Positions 34,556 through 47,435 of a stretch of 51,435 nucleotides of DNA are shown here, in pieces (within the stretch, counting starts at the first letter, position 1; every line of letters starts with the position of its first letter). The notes beneath the pieces are model-generated. The model saw nothing but the letters and a program-made list of their open reading frames with translations. It searched no databases and was not told where the DNA came from. The position numbers and the translations under genes are program-made. Source of the stretch: an uncultured Pelagibacteraceae bacterium (GTDB lineage: Bacteria; Pseudomonadota; Alphaproteobacteria; Pelagibacterales; Pelagibacteraceae); contig CABXUA010000007.1 in NCBI GenBank assembly GCA_902515355.1, positions 1 to 51,435 of the forward strand, in the 5' to 3' direction.

Positions 34556-35886
34556 TGAAAAATAAATATTTTGGAACTGACGGAATAAGAGGTACAGTTA
34601 ACCAAGGAAATATTACTGGAGAAAAATTTTTTAAATTTGGTTTAGCTTCCGGAACTTATTTTAAAAATCAAAAAAAAACTAAACAAATTGCAATAATAGC
34701 AAAAGACACAAGACTCTCAGGTTACACTCTAGAACCAGCTTTAGTATCAGGACTAGTGTCAGGTGGAATGCACGTTTTTACTTTAGGTCCTTTACCTACT
34801 AACGGATTAGCAATGTTAACAAAATCTATGAGAGCAAATATGGGTATAATGATTACCGCATCTCACAATCCTTATTTTGATAATGGTTTAAAATTATTCG
34901 GGCCTGACGGTATGAAATTATCCGACAAAATAGAAAAAAAAATTGAAAAATTAATTGATGCTAAAAATACAAAACAACTCACTAACCCAAAGTTACTAGG
35001 TAGAGTTAAACGTTTAGAAGATGGAAATGACAGGTACATTAAAATATTAAAGAATAATTTTCCAAATAATTTTCACTTAAAAGGCACTAAGATAGTTTTA
35101 GATTGTGCAAATGGAGCTTGCTATAAAGCTGCCCCGAAATTATTAAAAGAACTTGGTGCTAAAGTAGTTTCCATAGGGGTAAAACCAGATGGTTTTAATA
35201 TCAACGAAAAATGTGGATCAACTTATCCATCTAAAATTAGATCAGCTGTAAAGAAATATAGAGCTAATGTTGGCATATCTTTTGATGGGGATGCAGATAG
35301 AATAATTATGTGTGATGAAAAAGGTAAAATTGTTGATGGCGACCAGATCATAGCCATGCTTGCTAGAAGATGGAAGTCAAAAAAAATATTAAAAGGAGGG
35401 GTTGTCGGAACTCTGATGTCGAATTACGGATTGGAAAAATTTTTAAGTAATGAAAATATAAGATTTTCTAGATCAAAAGTAGGTGACAGATATGTTAAAG
35501 AAAGAATGAAGAAATTAAATTTTAATCTTGGCGGAGAGCAATCAGGTCACATAATCTTAGGAAAATTTGCAACAACAGGAGATGGTTTATTAGTAGCATT
35601 AGAAGTTTTATTTTCTTTAAGGAAAGGTAAAAAAGCTAGCAAACTGCTAAATGTTTTTAAACCTTTGCCTCAAATATTAGATAACGTTGATGTTAATAAC
35701 AAAAATATAATTAATAAAAAAAAATGTATAAATGCTATCAAAAAAGCTAATAAACTTATGGGAAAAAAAGGAAGAATCTTAGTTAGAAAATCTGGCACAG
35801 AACCAAAAATTAGGATCATGGCTGAGTCTTATGACAAGAGTTTAATTTTAAAATGCATAAAAATAATTAAAAGGTCAATAAAGTAA
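34555..35886 (+). CDS. glmM: phosphoglucosamine mutase
   Basis: The 443-residue enzyme converts glucosamine-6-phosphate to glucosamine-1-phosphate for peptidoglycan and lipopolysaccharide. It has YFGTDGIRG at the start, the phosphoserine loop GIMITASHNPYFDNG (Ser about 102), the metal loop ISFDGDADRIIM, LGGEQSGH (sugar-binding) and the C-terminal phosphate site VRKSGTEPKIRIM. All catalytic parts are intact. It shares one base with folP and is followed by thiD after one base. Confidence 0.97.
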   Translation: MKNKYFGTDGIRGTVNQGNITGEKFFKFGLASGTYFKNQKKTKQIAIIAKDTRLSGYTLEPALVSGLVSGGMHVFTLGPLPTNGLAMLTKSMRANMGIMITASHNPYFDNGLKLFGPDGMKLSDKIEKKIEKLIDAKNTKQLTNPKLLGRVKRLEDGNDRYIKILKNNFPNNFHLKGTKIVLDCANGACYKAAPKLLKELGAKVVSIGVKPDGFNINEKCGSTYPSKIRSAVKKYRANVGISFDGDADRIIMCDEKGKIVDGDQIIAMLARRWKSKKILKGGVVGTLMSNYGLEKFLSNENIRFSRSKVGDRYVKERMKKLNFNLGGEQSGHIILGKFATTGDGLLVALEVLFSLRKGKKASKLLNVFKPLPQILDNVDVNNKNIINKKKCINAIKKANKLMGKKGRILVRKSGTEPKIRIMAESYDKSLILKCIKIIKRSIK

Positions 35887-35887
35887 A

Positions 35888-38885
<2,998 letters not shown>

Positions 38886-38920
38886 TTCGTTTGTTTATAT
38901 ATAAATTAAATAATAAATTT

Positions 38921-39904
38921 TCAATTACTTAGTTTATTCAATAAATCGAGCATTTTTTTGTAGTCATTTGGTAATGTAGAGTCAAAATGCATAAATTTAT
39001 TATTTTTTGGATGAAAAAAACCTAAGCTTTTTGCATGAAGAGCTTGTCCCATCAAATTTTCTAAATTATTTTGAAAATTTTTATCAATTTTTTTAAATTT
39101 AATATTTTTTTTTCCATACGATTTATCGCCCAATAAGGGGTTTCCTTTAAATTTCATATGAACTCTTATTTGGTGTGTTCTCCCTGTTTGGAGCTCACAT
39201 TCTATTAAACTAATTTTTGGAACATCTTTAATGTTATAAACCTTTTGAGTCACATAATTTGTAATAGCCTTTTTTCCTCTAACTTCACTCACCATCATTA
39301 ATTGTCTATTTTTTTTATTTCTTGTAATGAATGTTTCAATTTTTCCTTTTAAAGGTCTAATAACTCCCCAAACTAATGCTAAGTATTTTCTTTTAATGGA
39401 GTGTTCGTTAAATTGTTTAGCTAGTTTGAAATGAGCTAAATTATTTTTTGCAACAACAAGTAATCCGCTAGTACCTTTATCAATTCTATGAACAATACCT
39501 GGTCTTAAACTACCGTTGATGTCGGATAATTTTTTCTTATACTTATAAATTAAAGCATTTACCAATGTATTTGTGTAATTTCCTGCTCCAGGATGAACAA
39601 CCATACCAACAGGTTTGTTGATTACTAAAATATCATCGTCTTCAAAGACTATATCAATTTTAATTTTTGTTGGTCGAATTGTAGTATTTTCATCCTTTAT
39701 TATTTTAACAATAATTTTTTCATCTATTTTCACTTTTTTTGATGGAGATGAAACAACCTTATTATTAATTTTTACATTTTTTGACTCTATTATCTTTTTA
39801 AGTCTAGACCGTGTAAGATCTACTATTCTCTCTGTTAATATTAAATCCAGTCTTTTGCCCGCCTCTTCTGGTTTAATTGAGAATTTAATTGTGTTATTAA
39901 TCAT
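38921..39904 (-). CDS. rluD: 23S rRNA pseudouridine synthase RluD-type
   Basis: The 327-residue protein has an N-terminal S4 RNA-binding domain (KRLDLILTERIVDLTRSRLKKIIESKNVKINNKV) and a pseudouridine synthase domain with GIVHRID142KGTSGLLVVAKN, where D142 is the catalytic aspartate. VINKPVGMVVHPG and LQTGRTHQIRVHMKFKGNPLLGD complete the RluA/RluD family blocks. E. coli RluD modifies three uridines in helix 69 of 23S rRNA. Assignment to RluD rather than RluC rests on domain order and the usual neighbour rpoH. It diverges from tRNA-Arg across 23 bases. Confidence 0.92.
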   Translation of the reverse strand: MINNTIKFSIKPEEAGKRLDLILTERIVDLTRSRLKKIIESKNVKINNKVVSSPSKKVKIDEKIIVKIIKDENTTIRPTKIKIDIVFEDDDILVINKPVGMVVHPGAGNYTNTLVNALIYKYKKKLSDINGSLRPGIVHRIDKGTSGLLVVAKNNLAHFKLAKQFNEHSIKRKYLALVWGVIRPLKGKIETFITRNKKNRQLMMVSEVRGKKAITNYVTQKVYNIKDVPKISLIECELQTGRTHQIRVHMKFKGNPLLGDKSYGKKNIKFKKIDKNFQNNLENLMGQALHAKSLGFFHPKNNKFMHFDSTLPNDYKKMLDLLNKLSN

Positions 39905-39927
39905 TTAAATTTAAGTTATCATTTTTT

Positions 39928-40004
39928 GCGTTCGTAGCTCAACTGGATAGAGCGTCTGACTTCGGATCAGAAGGTTGAGGGTTCAAATCCTTCCGGACGC
40001 ACCA
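39928..40004 (+). tRNA. tRNA-Arg (TCG)
   Basis: The acceptor stem GCGTTCG pairs with CGGACGC (39994-40000), with one T-G wobble. The D arm is visible, the anticodon stem TCTGA/TCAGA holds loop CTTCGGA (anticodon TCG), and the T loop is TTCAAAT. CCA is encoded at 40002-40004. It reads CGA and perhaps other CGN codons. A possible -10 box TATCAT (39917-39922) with weak -35 TTATTA (39894-39899) gives a start at the first base. The stop codon of the convergent glycosyltransferase lies one base beyond CCA. Confidence 0.97.
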
Positions 40005-40005
40005 T

Positions 40006-40821
40006 TTAGACTATCCAATCTCTGAATTTTGATTTATTTTCCAAAATGTATTCTGGAAAATCATCATTAAGATCAATTTTTTTAAATTTATAATCCCTTT
40101 CAAATATGTCTTGATAATTTTTTATTCTTTTTTCAATATTTTTAATATTAGTAAATTTTTCTTGATTAAATTCTTGGTGCGCAAAAGATTTAATCTTTTT
40201 TGATATACTTTCAGGACTTTTTAAGTAACTGAAATGCCAGCCTCCATCAAGAATTAACTGAGGTTCTTTGGGTTTATAAAACTTCCAAATAGATCTTTTT
40301 TTAGTTTTTATATTTCTTAGCCACTGAGGAGATTTTAAAAATTTTTTTTGGCAAATTTTTGTGCCACTCCAATTTTTTTCAGTAGTATTTAAGATATTTA
40401 TTTTTGATTGAAAATTTTTTTGAATAAAACAACCATAACGATATTTTTTATTAAATTCAGTAATTTTTTTTGGGTTAGGTATTTCATCAATATCTGAAAT
40501 CATTATCAAATCTTCCTCTGTAGAGTTTCGATAACCTCTTTCTAAAGAATTTCTCTGAAATTGATCCCTTAAATGAGATCCCTCCCAATCCTTTTTAAAA
40601 CTTTCTACCTCTTCAGGTAAATTATCTATTATTAGATATTCAATTTTATCTTTAAATTTTGAAAAATTTTTAATATCAAAATTTAATTTTTTTTGTTTGC
40701 CCGCATGATCTCTAGTAGCTTCGGCTATAACAAATTTATTTACAAAACTACTTAGCGTATTTAATCTGATATCTAGAACAAGATCTTCATCAAAATACAT
40801 AAAACAATCTATTAATTTCAT
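40006..40821 (-). CDS. family 17 glycosyltransferase
   Basis: The 271-residue protein matches glycosyltransferase family 17, which contains beta-1,4-GlcNAc transferases. It starts MKLIDCFMYFDEDLVLDIRL, then KFVIAEATRDHAGKQKKLNF, LRDQFQRN, LIMISDIDEIPNP (a DxD metal site) and LDGGWHFSYLKSPE, which are all conserved in the family. No membrane helix or signal is seen. It sits 1 base past the 3' end of tRNA-Arg and 3 bases after the ABC-2 permease, on the same strand as the exporter. It may modify a glycan or lipid that the exporter moves, and looks like an accessory gene placed at a tRNA. Confidence 0.85.
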   Translation of the reverse strand: MKLIDCFMYFDEDLVLDIRLNTLSSFVNKFVIAEATRDHAGKQKKLNFDIKNFSKFKDKIEYLIIDNLPEEVESFKKDWEGSHLRDQFQRNSLERGYRNSTEEDLIMISDIDEIPNPKKITEFNKKYRYGCFIQKNFQSKINILNTTEKNWSGTKICQKKFLKSPQWLRNIKTKKRSIWKFYKPKEPQLILDGGWHFSYLKSPESISKKIKSFAHQEFNQEKFTNIKNIEKRIKNYQDIFERDYKFKKIDLNDDFPEYILENKSKFRDWIV

Positions 40822-40824
40822 GTC

Positions 40825-41616
40825 TTATTCACCTATATTTATTAATGTTCCTCTTTCCCTGGCCCCTGAGTGAGAGAGATAAAAAATAATTATACCCATT
40901 ATGAAATATAAAAATGAAATCATGGCACTTTTAAGTATTGAATAATAATTTATAACTTCATTAATAAGAATATTCCTCATTTCCTCAAATATATGAACTA
41001 AAGGTAAAACTTTGGAAATTATTTGAAGCCACTCAGGCAATATTTCTATGGGGTAATAAATACATCCTAACGGCGCTAAAAAAAAGAGACTAGCCCAAGC
41101 AATATTTTCAAAAGAGGGACCAAATCTTAGAAGCCCAGAGGTAACAAGAAGACCTAAAGTTACCCCAAAAATATAAAGGCTTATTAGTAAAAAAAGTAAA
41201 GGCAAACCAAGTTCAAATATTGAAACTCCAAATAAAGGTATTGCTAGTATAGCTGCAGGAACTAAACCTATCAAAGTTCTAAATATTGCTGTGATAGTAA
41301 GAGCAGTAATAATTTCACTTAATTTTATTGGAGCAATGAAAAGATTAGTAAAATTTCTGCTCCAAATCTCCTCAAGAAACATCATATTGTAACTTATACT
41401 TGATCTAAATAAAAAATCGTAAAGTATAGCTGCAGACAAAATAATACCTACTGTATTATTATAGTAATCCGAGCTTAAGGTAAAAAATTTAGAAATAAAA
41501 CCCCACAAGAAAATTTGAATTGAGGGCCAATAGATTAAGTCAAGTATTCTTGGCAAAGAACTTCTTATCAAGTAAAAATGTCTAAGACTTAGTCCATAAA
41601 TTTTATGCCACCTCAT
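40825..41616 (-). CDS. ABC-2 type exporter permease
   Basis: From the ATG at 41616 the protein has 263 residues and about six hydrophobic helices with the ABC-2 layout. The start at 41616 was chosen because AAGGAG lies 5 bases before it; a TTG at 41631 would add five residues. FLEEIWSRNFTNLFIAPIKLSEII is a typical ABC-2 coupling region, and the FFLAPLGCIYYPIEILPEWLQIISKVLPLVHIFEEMR segment resembles those of drug, capsule or lipopolysaccharide exporters. It overlaps the ATPase gene by 14 bases. Substrate unknown. Confidence 0.88.
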   Translation of the reverse strand: MRWHKIYGLSLRHFYLIRSSLPRILDLIYWPSIQIFLWGFISKFFTLSSDYYNNTVGIILSAAILYDFLFRSSISYNMMFLEEIWSRNFTNLFIAPIKLSEIITALTITAIFRTLIGLVPAAILAIPLFGVSIFELGLPLLFLLISLYIFGVTLGLLVTSGLLRFGPSFENIAWASLFFLAPLGCIYYPIEILPEWLQIISKVLPLVHIFEEMRNILINEVINYYSILKSAMISFLYFIMGIIIFYLSHSGARERGTLINIGE

Positions 41617-42337
41617 TATTACTCCTTGCAATTTTTAAGAATGTATCTTCCAGATTTTTTCTTCCATGTTTTTCAATAAGTTCTTTACATGTTCCTTTGT
41701 CAACTATTTTACCCTCCTTCATCATAATAACATTGTCACAAAGTCTATCTACCTCTGACATGTTGTGAGAAGCCAATAAAATTGTTAATTCATTTTTTTT
41801 CTTATATTGCTCAATATAATTTCTTACAAAATCCCCAACGTCGGGATCCAAGCTTGCTGTAGGTTCATCCAAGAATAATAATTTTGGTTTGTTAATTAAG
41901 GATTTAGCCAAGGAAACTCTATTTTTTTGCCCAGAGGATAATTCTCCGGTTTTTTTATTTAAATAATTAATTAAATTTAAATCACTTGCAATTTCACCTA
42001 TTCTTAATTTGAGATTTTTTACTCCATACAATCGTCCATAAACTTCTAAATTCTGTTTAACAGTTAATTTTTTGGGTAGTTCGACATAGGGAGATGAAAA
42101 GTTAATTAAACTTAAAAGTAAATTTTTTTCAGATTTGTTGATATCCTTACCATCAATAAATATATTTCCGCTTGAAGGCTTTATAAGACCAAGCATCATA
42201 CCAATCGAAGTAGTTTTTCCACACCCATTTGGACCAAGCAAACCCAGTGTTTTATTTTTTTCGATTGAGAAATTAATATCATTGACTGCTACAACTGAAT
42301 TAAATTCTTTAGTTAAATTTTTTACTTCTAATTTCAT
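41603..42337 (-). CDS. ABC transporter ATP-binding protein
   Basis: The 244-residue ATPase has Walker A G35-PNGCGKTT43, an LSSGQKNR signature, Walker B LLFLDEPTASLDP and the switch His in LLASHNMSEVDRLCD. The domain type is that of ABC-2 exporters (NatA/CcmA-like). It pairs with the overlapping permease downstream to form a homodimeric export system. It follows tsaC by 2 bases. With the adjacent family 17 glycosyltransferase it may export a glycosylated product, which is inference from position only. Confidence 0.93.
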   Translation of the reverse strand: MKLEVKNLTKEFNSVVAVNDINFSIEKNKTLGLLGPNGCGKTTSIGMMLGLIKPSSGNIFIDGKDINKSEKNLLLSLINFSSPYVELPKKLTVKQNLEVYGRLYGVKNLKLRIGEIASDLNLINYLNKKTGELSSGQKNRVSLAKSLINKPKLLFLDEPTASLDPDVGDFVRNYIEQYKKKNELTILLASHNMSEVDRLCDNVIMMKEGKIVDKGTCKELIEKHGRKNLEDTFLKIARSNNEVA

Positions 42338-42339
42338 TT

Positions 42340-43293
42340 TTAGCTAGCCGCATGCTTTAGTCTATCATTAATAGCGACCCCTATTCCCTTATAAGGAATC
42401 TTAACAACAGAAATTTTTTTGTACTTAAGTTTTTTAATTTTTCTTAAAATTCTATACAAATTTTTTGCTGCCTCATTTAAATTTGATTTTTTACTTAAAT
42501 TAAAACTATTTTTCTTATTTTTATATTTTTTACCAAAAACTATAAATGCGTCATTTTTTTTTGCTTTATTTTGATTAAGCTTCATTGGAATGTTTGGCGA
42601 ATAATGCTTTTTTAGGGATCCTGGGGATCTTATTATTTTTTGTGATTTTACCATAGAAATTTTTTTCTTTAAGATTTTGCTTATTTTTAAGCCCCCAATA
42701 ATCCCCGGTCTAAGTATCCCAGCCTTATTGGTTAAGTCTATAACTGTAGACTCCAAACCAAATTTAGCATTTCCACCATCAATGATTATTTTTATTTTAT
42801 TTCTGAATTCTTCAGCAACATCTTTAGCACTAACTGGACTAACGCTAGATGATTTGTTTGCACTTGGAATAGCTAATGGAAAATTTAATTTTCTTAATAT
42901 AGTTCTGGTTTTTTTATTGCTAGGAAATCTTACTGCAACTGTTTTCAGTTTTGCCGTAGATAAATTAGATATTTTTGATGATCTCTTTTTTTTAACAACA
43001 AATGTTATCGGACCAGGACATAGTTTTTTATATAATTTTATAAAATCGTTATTAATTTCAATATCCCTTGATGCTTTATTTAAATTATAATAATGAATTA
43101 TTAATGGATTTTTTTTAGGCCTTTTTTTTATTGAGTATATTTTTTTTATAGATTCATCAGAGTAAGCATTTCCAGCTAAACCATAAACAGTTTCAGTAGG
43201 CAAACCTACAATTTTATTTTTTTTCAAATATCTTAATGTTTTAGAAAGGGTATTTTTGTTGAATTTTAATATATTTGAATAGATATTTTTCAT
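42340..43293 (-). CDS. tsaC: L-threonylcarbamoyladenylate synthase (Sua5 type)
   Basis: The 317-residue protein has the YrdC fold in its first ~205 residues: NKIVGLPTETVYGLAGNA, IYSIKKRPKKNPLIIHY, LCPGPITFVVKK, VAVRFPSN, PLAIPSANKSSSVSPVSA and GLESTVIDL. About 110 residues beyond that form the extra Sua5 domain, so this is the longer Sua5 type rather than the short TsaC. It makes threonylcarbamoyl-AMP from Thr, bicarbonate and ATP for t6A37 in tRNAs that read ANN codons, including AUA. It diverges from xseB across only 21 bases. Confidence 0.93.
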   Translation of the reverse strand: MKNIYSNILKFNKNTLSKTLRYLKKNKIVGLPTETVYGLAGNAYSDESIKKIYSIKKRPKKNPLIIHYYNLNKASRDIEINNDFIKLYKKLCPGPITFVVKKKRSSKISNLSTAKLKTVAVRFPSNKKTRTILRKLNFPLAIPSANKSSSVSPVSAKDVAEEFRNKIKIIIDGGNAKFGLESTVIDLTNKAGILRPGIIGGLKISKILKKKISMVKSQKIIRSPGSLKKHYSPNIPMKLNQNKAKKNDAFIVFGKKYKNKKNSFNLSKKSNLNEAAKNLYRILRKIKKLKYKKISVVKIPYKGIGVAINDRLKHAAS

Positions 43294-43314
43294 AATGTTA
43301 TTATTATGTATTAA

Positions 43315-43539
43315 ATGAAAAGCAAAAATATTCTAGCTGACATTAAAAGTAAATCTTTAAAAGAAACAAAAGAGGAAATTAACAAAATTTTAAAGAAATT
43401 GGAAAAAAATGAGGTAAATTTAGAGAACTCAAAAGACGATTATCAAAGGCTTATTCGTCTAAATAGTCATATGGATATTTTATTTAAAAAAAAATTCAAG
43501 GAAATATCAACTTCGTTAAAAAAAATTAAAAATAAATGA
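43315..43539 (+). CDS. xseB: exodeoxyribonuclease VII small subunit
   Basis: The 74-residue protein is helical and charged, with LKETKEEINKILKKLEKNEVNLENSKDDYQRLIRL, matching the XseB coiled-coil hairpin (family pattern EeLEeIVxxLExGelsLEeSlxxyexG). The usual Gly in that pattern is replaced by Arg-Leu here. The small subunit binds XseA to form the single-strand exonuclease VII. It is found before ispA-dxs in many proteobacteria, which supports the call. It overlaps ispA by 4 bases. Confidence 0.78.
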   Translation: MKSKNILADIKSKSLKETKEEINKILKKLEKNEVNLENSKDDYQRLIRLNSHMDILFKKKFKEISTSLKKIKNK

Positions 43540-44411
43540 CAAGAAAAAAACTTATATTTAATGCAAAAAAAACCGACGAATTTTTGAAAAGATATTTAAA
43601 TAAACAAAAACAAACTAATTTGCTTAAAGCCATGAGGTATGGAACTCTATCTGGAGGGAAGAAAATAAGATCTTCAATAATTATTAATACAGGGAAGATT
43701 TTTAATTTAAATCTGAATAAACTTTTAAATGTATGTGGAGCTGTGGAATGTATACATTCTTACTCTTTAATCCATGATGATTTACCCTGTATGGACAATG
43801 ACAAAATTAGAAGAGGAAAATTAGCCACCCATGTTAAATACGGAGAGTCCACAGCTGTGTTAGCGGGCAATTCTTTGTTAACTCTTGCATTTGAAATGAT
43901 AGCAGACAAAAAATATAACATAAGCAAAAACTCAAAAGTTGAACTAATTAAAGAATTGGCGCTATGCTCTGGTCACACTGGAATTGCTGGAGGACAACAA
44001 CTTGATTTAAGTTACGAAAAGAAAAAAAAAAGTTTTAAACAAATTATACATATGCAAAAGAAAAAAACTGGGAAATTATTTAATTTTTGTTGTTTTGCTG
44101 CCGGTAGCATAGCTAATAAAAGCAATAAACAGAAAAAGTCATTGAGCAACCTAGGCGAAGATATTGGTTTGCTATTTCAATTGGCAGATGATTTTATAGA
44201 CGTTAAAGGATCAAAAAAATTAGCAGGTAAACCTATTAAAAAAGATAAAAAAAAAGGTAAATCGACCCTAATCAATCTTTTAGGATATAAAAGAGCATAT
44301 AACTATGCAAATAAATTAAAAAACAGTATATTAAGAAAGTTAAAAAAACATGGAAACAGAGCTAAAGACCTGAATGATACTGTTGAATTTATATTACAAA
44401 GGAAATTTTAA
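43536..44411 (+). CDS. ispA: farnesyl/geranylgeranyl diphosphate synthase
   Basis: The 291-residue protein is a trans-prenyltransferase. [18 protein letters not shown] is the first aspartate-rich motif (the DDxxxxD form typical of bacterial farnesyl diphosphate synthase), GGQQLDL follows, and [10 protein letters not shown] is the second Asp motif. GKKIRSSII near the start binds pyrophosphate. It makes the C15 (possibly C20) precursor used by IspB for the quinone tail. It overlaps xseB by 4 bases and dxs by 1 base, the common xseB-ispA-dxs operon. Confidence 0.94.
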   Translation: MTRKKLIFNAKKTDEFLKRYLNKQKQTNLLKAMRYGTLSGGKKIRSSIIINTGKIFNLNLNKLLNVCGAVECIHSYSLIHDDLPCMDNDKIRRGKLATHVKYGESTAVLAGNSLLTLAFEMIADKKYNISKNSKVELIKELALCSGHTGIAGGQQLDLSYEKKKKSFKQIIHMQKKKTGKLFNFCCFAAGSIANKSNKQKKSLSNLGEDIGLLFQLADDFIDVKGSKKLAGKPIKKDKKKGKSTLINLLGYKRAYNYANKLKNSILRKLKKHGNRAKDLNDTVEFILQRKF

Positions 44412-46321
44412 TGTCTAAATTATTGGAAAAAATAAATTTCCCTGCAGATCTTAGAAAGTTTGAAAAAAATCAACTTAAACAGATCTCAGACGAATTAAGA
44501 AACGAATTAATAGATGTTGTGTCCGAAACAGGTGGTCATCTAGGAGCTGGCTTAGGAGTAGTTGAACTTACGGTAGCTTTACATTATGTATTTAATACTC
44601 CTAAAGACAAATTGGTTTGGGATGTTGGACACCAATGTTACCCACATAAAATAATTACTGGAAGAAAAAATAAAATTAGAACATTGAGACAAGGAAGAGG
44701 TCTATCTGGATTTACTAAAAGATTAGAGAGTGAATATGATCCATTTGGTGCTGCACATAGCTCAACTTCAATTTCGTCTACATTAGGAATGGCAGTCGCA
44801 AAAAAGTTATCTAACGATAGCAATAATGTAATTGCAGTAATTGGAGATGGTGCAATGAGTGCCGGGATGGCATATGAAGCCATGAACAATGCTGGAGCTT
44901 TAAAATCAAAATTGATTGTAGTTTTAAATGATAATGACATGTCAATAGCTAGGCCAGTTGGAGCTATGAGCAAATATTTACCAAAATTACTTTCGGGAAA
45001 GATTTATTTCAGCTTAAGAGAAACTGTAAAATTAATTATTTCTGCGTTTTCAAAAAGATTCAGTCAGAAAGCAGGTAAAGCTGAAGATATTTTGAGAGGT
45101 ATAGTAACAGGAGGAACTTTATTTAGCGAACTGGGATTCTATTATATAGGTCCAGTTGATGGTCATGACGTTAATAATTTAGTTACAATTTTTGAAAATG
45201 TTAAGAACTCAAATCACGAAGGTCCTATCCTTATACACACTGTGACAAAAAAAGGAAAAGGATATAAACCAGCTGAAGAATCGGGTGACAAATATCATGG
45301 AGTTACTAAATTTAATGTTGTAACTGGAGAGCAAAGCAAAAAAAAATCTAACAAACCTGCATATACAAAAATATTTGCTGAAACTTTAATAAAACATGCA
45401 GAAAATGATACAAAAATAGTGGGAATTACAGGTGCTATGCCCTCTGGGACAGGGTTAAATCTATTTGAAAAAAAATTTCCAGAAAGAATGTTTGATGTAG
45501 GCATTGCAGAACAACATGCAGTCACTTTTGCTGCTGGGTTGGCAACAGAAGGATATAAGCCATTTGCTGCAATCTATTCTACTTTCCTTCAGAGGGCATA
45601 TGATCAAGTTGTTCATGATGTTGCTATTCAATCACTTCCAGTAAGATTCGCAATAGACCGAGCAGGATTAGTAGGAGCAGATGGACCAACTCACGCAGGA
45701 TCTTTTGATATAACATACCTTTCTACTTTACCTAATTTTGTAGTTATGGCAGCAAGTGATGAAGCGGAGTTAGTTAAAATGGTAAATACTTCCGTTAAGA
45801 TAAATGATAGACCCTCAGCTTTTAGATATCCACGAGGAAATGGTATAGGTATTGAAATTCCTGGCATACATGAAGTTTTAGAGATCGGAAAAGGAAGAAT
45901 AATTAAAGCAGGAAAAAAAGTAGCATTATTAAATTTTGGGGCAAGATTACAGGAATGTAAAAAAGCATCTGAGATTTTAACAAAAAAAGGCATAGACATT
46001 ACAATTGTAGATGCACGTTTCGCAAAACCGCTGGATGAAAAATTAATTATGGAAATAGCTACAAATCATGAAGTAGTTATAACAATAGAAGAGGGTTCAA
46101 TTGGTGGATTTGGATCGCACGTAATGCAATTATTGTCTGACAGAGGAGTGTTTGATAAGGGATTAAAATTTAGATCAATGTTTTTACCTGATATTTTTCT
46201 AGATCAAGATAGCCCAGATAAAATGTACGAAACTGCTGGATTAAACGCGAAGTCGATTGCTGACAAAATTGAGGATACTCTTAAATCAAATATAGTATTA
46301 GCAAAAAATAAAAGCTTATAA
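44411..46321 (+). CDS. dxs: 1-deoxy-D-xylulose-5-phosphate synthase
   Basis: The 636-residue thiamine-diphosphate enzyme begins the non-mevalonate isoprenoid route from pyruvate and glyceraldehyde-3-phosphate. [59 protein letters not shown]...[35 protein letters not shown] (catalytic Glu) and [15 protein letters not shown] are all present. It completes the xseB-ispA-dxs run. Its stop abuts the stop of the convergent aroC at 46321/46322, so transcription of both has no spacer. It depends on thiamine, which this lineage makes partly by salvage. Confidence 0.97.
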   Translation: MSKLLEKINFPADLRKFEKNQLKQISDELRNELIDVVSETGGHLGAGLGVVELTVALHYVFNTPKDKLVWDVGHQCYPHKIITGRKNKIRTLRQGRGLSGFTKRLESEYDPFGAAHSSTSISSTLGMAVAKKLSNDSNNVIAVIGDGAMSAGMAYEAMNNAGALKSKLIVVLNDNDMSIARPVGAMSKYLPKLLSGKIYFSLRETVKLIISAFSKRFSQKAGKAEDILRGIVTGGTLFSELGFYYIGPVDGHDVNNLVTIFENVKNSNHEGPILIHTVTKKGKGYKPAEESGDKYHGVTKFNVVTGEQSKKKSNKPAYTKIFAETLIKHAENDTKIVGITGAMPSGTGLNLFEKKFPERMFDVGIAEQHAVTFAAGLATEGYKPFAAIYSTFLQRAYDQVVHDVAIQSLPVRFAIDRAGLVGADGPTHAGSFDITYLSTLPNFVVMAASDEAELVKMVNTSVKINDRPSAFRYPRGNGIGIEIPGIHEVLEIGKGRIIKAGKKVALLNFGARLQECKKASEILTKKGIDITIVDARFAKPLDEKLIMEIATNHEVVITIEEGSIGGFGSHVMQLLSDRGVFDKGLKFRSMFLPDIFLDQDSPDKMYETAGLNAKSIADKIEDTLKSNIVLAKNKSL

Positions 46322-47401
46322 TTATCCGCACTGAGCTCTATTTAAAAGGTAATGATCTAAAAGAACACAAGATAGCATAGCCTCTCCTATAGGAACAGCT
46401 CTTATACCTACGCAGGGATCATGACGACCTTTAACAGAAATTTTTGTATTTTTTCCCGCTTTGTTTATTGTTTCTCTATTTGTCAAAATTGAAGAAGTTG
46501 GCTTAACAGCAAAAGATGCAACGATATTCTGTCCAGAGGAAATTCCTCCGAGAATGCCTCCCGCATTATTAGATTTAAAGTTTACTTTTCCTGATTTATT
46601 TCTGATTTCATCATTTTCTTCTCCACTTAAAAATGCTGAATTCATACCTGCACCAATATTTACACCTTTAACTGCATTTATACTCATCAATGCAGCAGCT
46701 ATATCGCTATCTAATTTTGAGTAAATTGGTGCACCTAATCCAACAGGGACTCCTGAAGCTCTCAATTCTATAATTGCTCCACATGAAGAACCAGATTTTC
46801 TTACTGCTAATAAATATTTTTCCCAAGATTTAACTGATTTTTTATCTGGACAAAAAAATGGATTTTTTCTAATTTCTGAATTTTTCCAATTATCTTTATC
46901 GCAAGACATCAGACCAAGTTGTGTCACAGCTCCAATTATATTAAATTTTGGACCTAATATTTTTTTAAGTATAATTTTTGCAACTGCACCTGCAGCGACT
47001 CTACATGCTGTCTCTCTAGCAGACTGACGTCCCCCTCCTCTGAAATCTCTTATTCCGTATTTCTTAAAATACGTAAAATCAGCATGTCCGGGTCTAAATT
47101 TATTTTTTATGGTTTCATAATCCCTAGACCTTTTATCTTCGTTATGAATAATAATTGATATAGGCGTTCCTGTGGTTTTACCTTGAAACAAACCAGACAA
47201 TATATTTACCTTGTCTGACTCTTTTCTTTGTGTAGTAAATTTTGACTGGCCTGGGCGCCTTTTATCCATATCTTTTTGTATTTCCCTCTCAGATATAGGT
47301 ATATTAGGAGGACAACCATCAATTACACAGCCTATTGCTGGTCCATGTGACTCTCCCCATGTTGTAAATCTAAATATTTTACCAAAAGTATTAAAAGACA
47401 T
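46322..47401 (-). CDS. aroC: chorismate synthase
   Basis: The 359-residue FMN enzyme makes chorismate from EPSP, the last step of the shikimate route. [23 protein letters not shown] at the start, [44 protein letters not shown] and [15 protein letters not shown] are signatures, with the two active-site His residues (in GESHG and RPGHAD). It stands alone between convergent dxs and divergent pdxH (34-base gap). Intact and of normal length. Confidence 0.97.
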   Translation of the reverse strand: MSFNTFGKIFRFTTWGESHGPAIGCVIDGCPPNIPISEREIQKDMDKRRPGQSKFTTQRKESDKVNILSGLFQGKTTGTPISIIIHNEDKRSRDYETIKNKFRPGHADFTYFKKYGIRDFRGGGRQSARETACRVAAGAVAKIILKKILGPKFNIIGAVTQLGLMSCDKDNWKNSEIRKNPFFCPDKKSVKSWEKYLLAVRKSGSSCGAIIELRASGVPVGLGAPIYSKLDSDIAAALMSINAVKGVNIGAGMNSAFLSGEENDEIRNKSGKVNFKSNNAGGILGGISSGQNIVASFAVKPTSSILTNRETINKAGKNTKISVKGRHDPCVGIRAVPIGEAMLSCVLLDHYLLNRAQCG

Positions 47402-47435
47402 AGTTATTTAATGTATAAATTATTTTAAAGAATAT

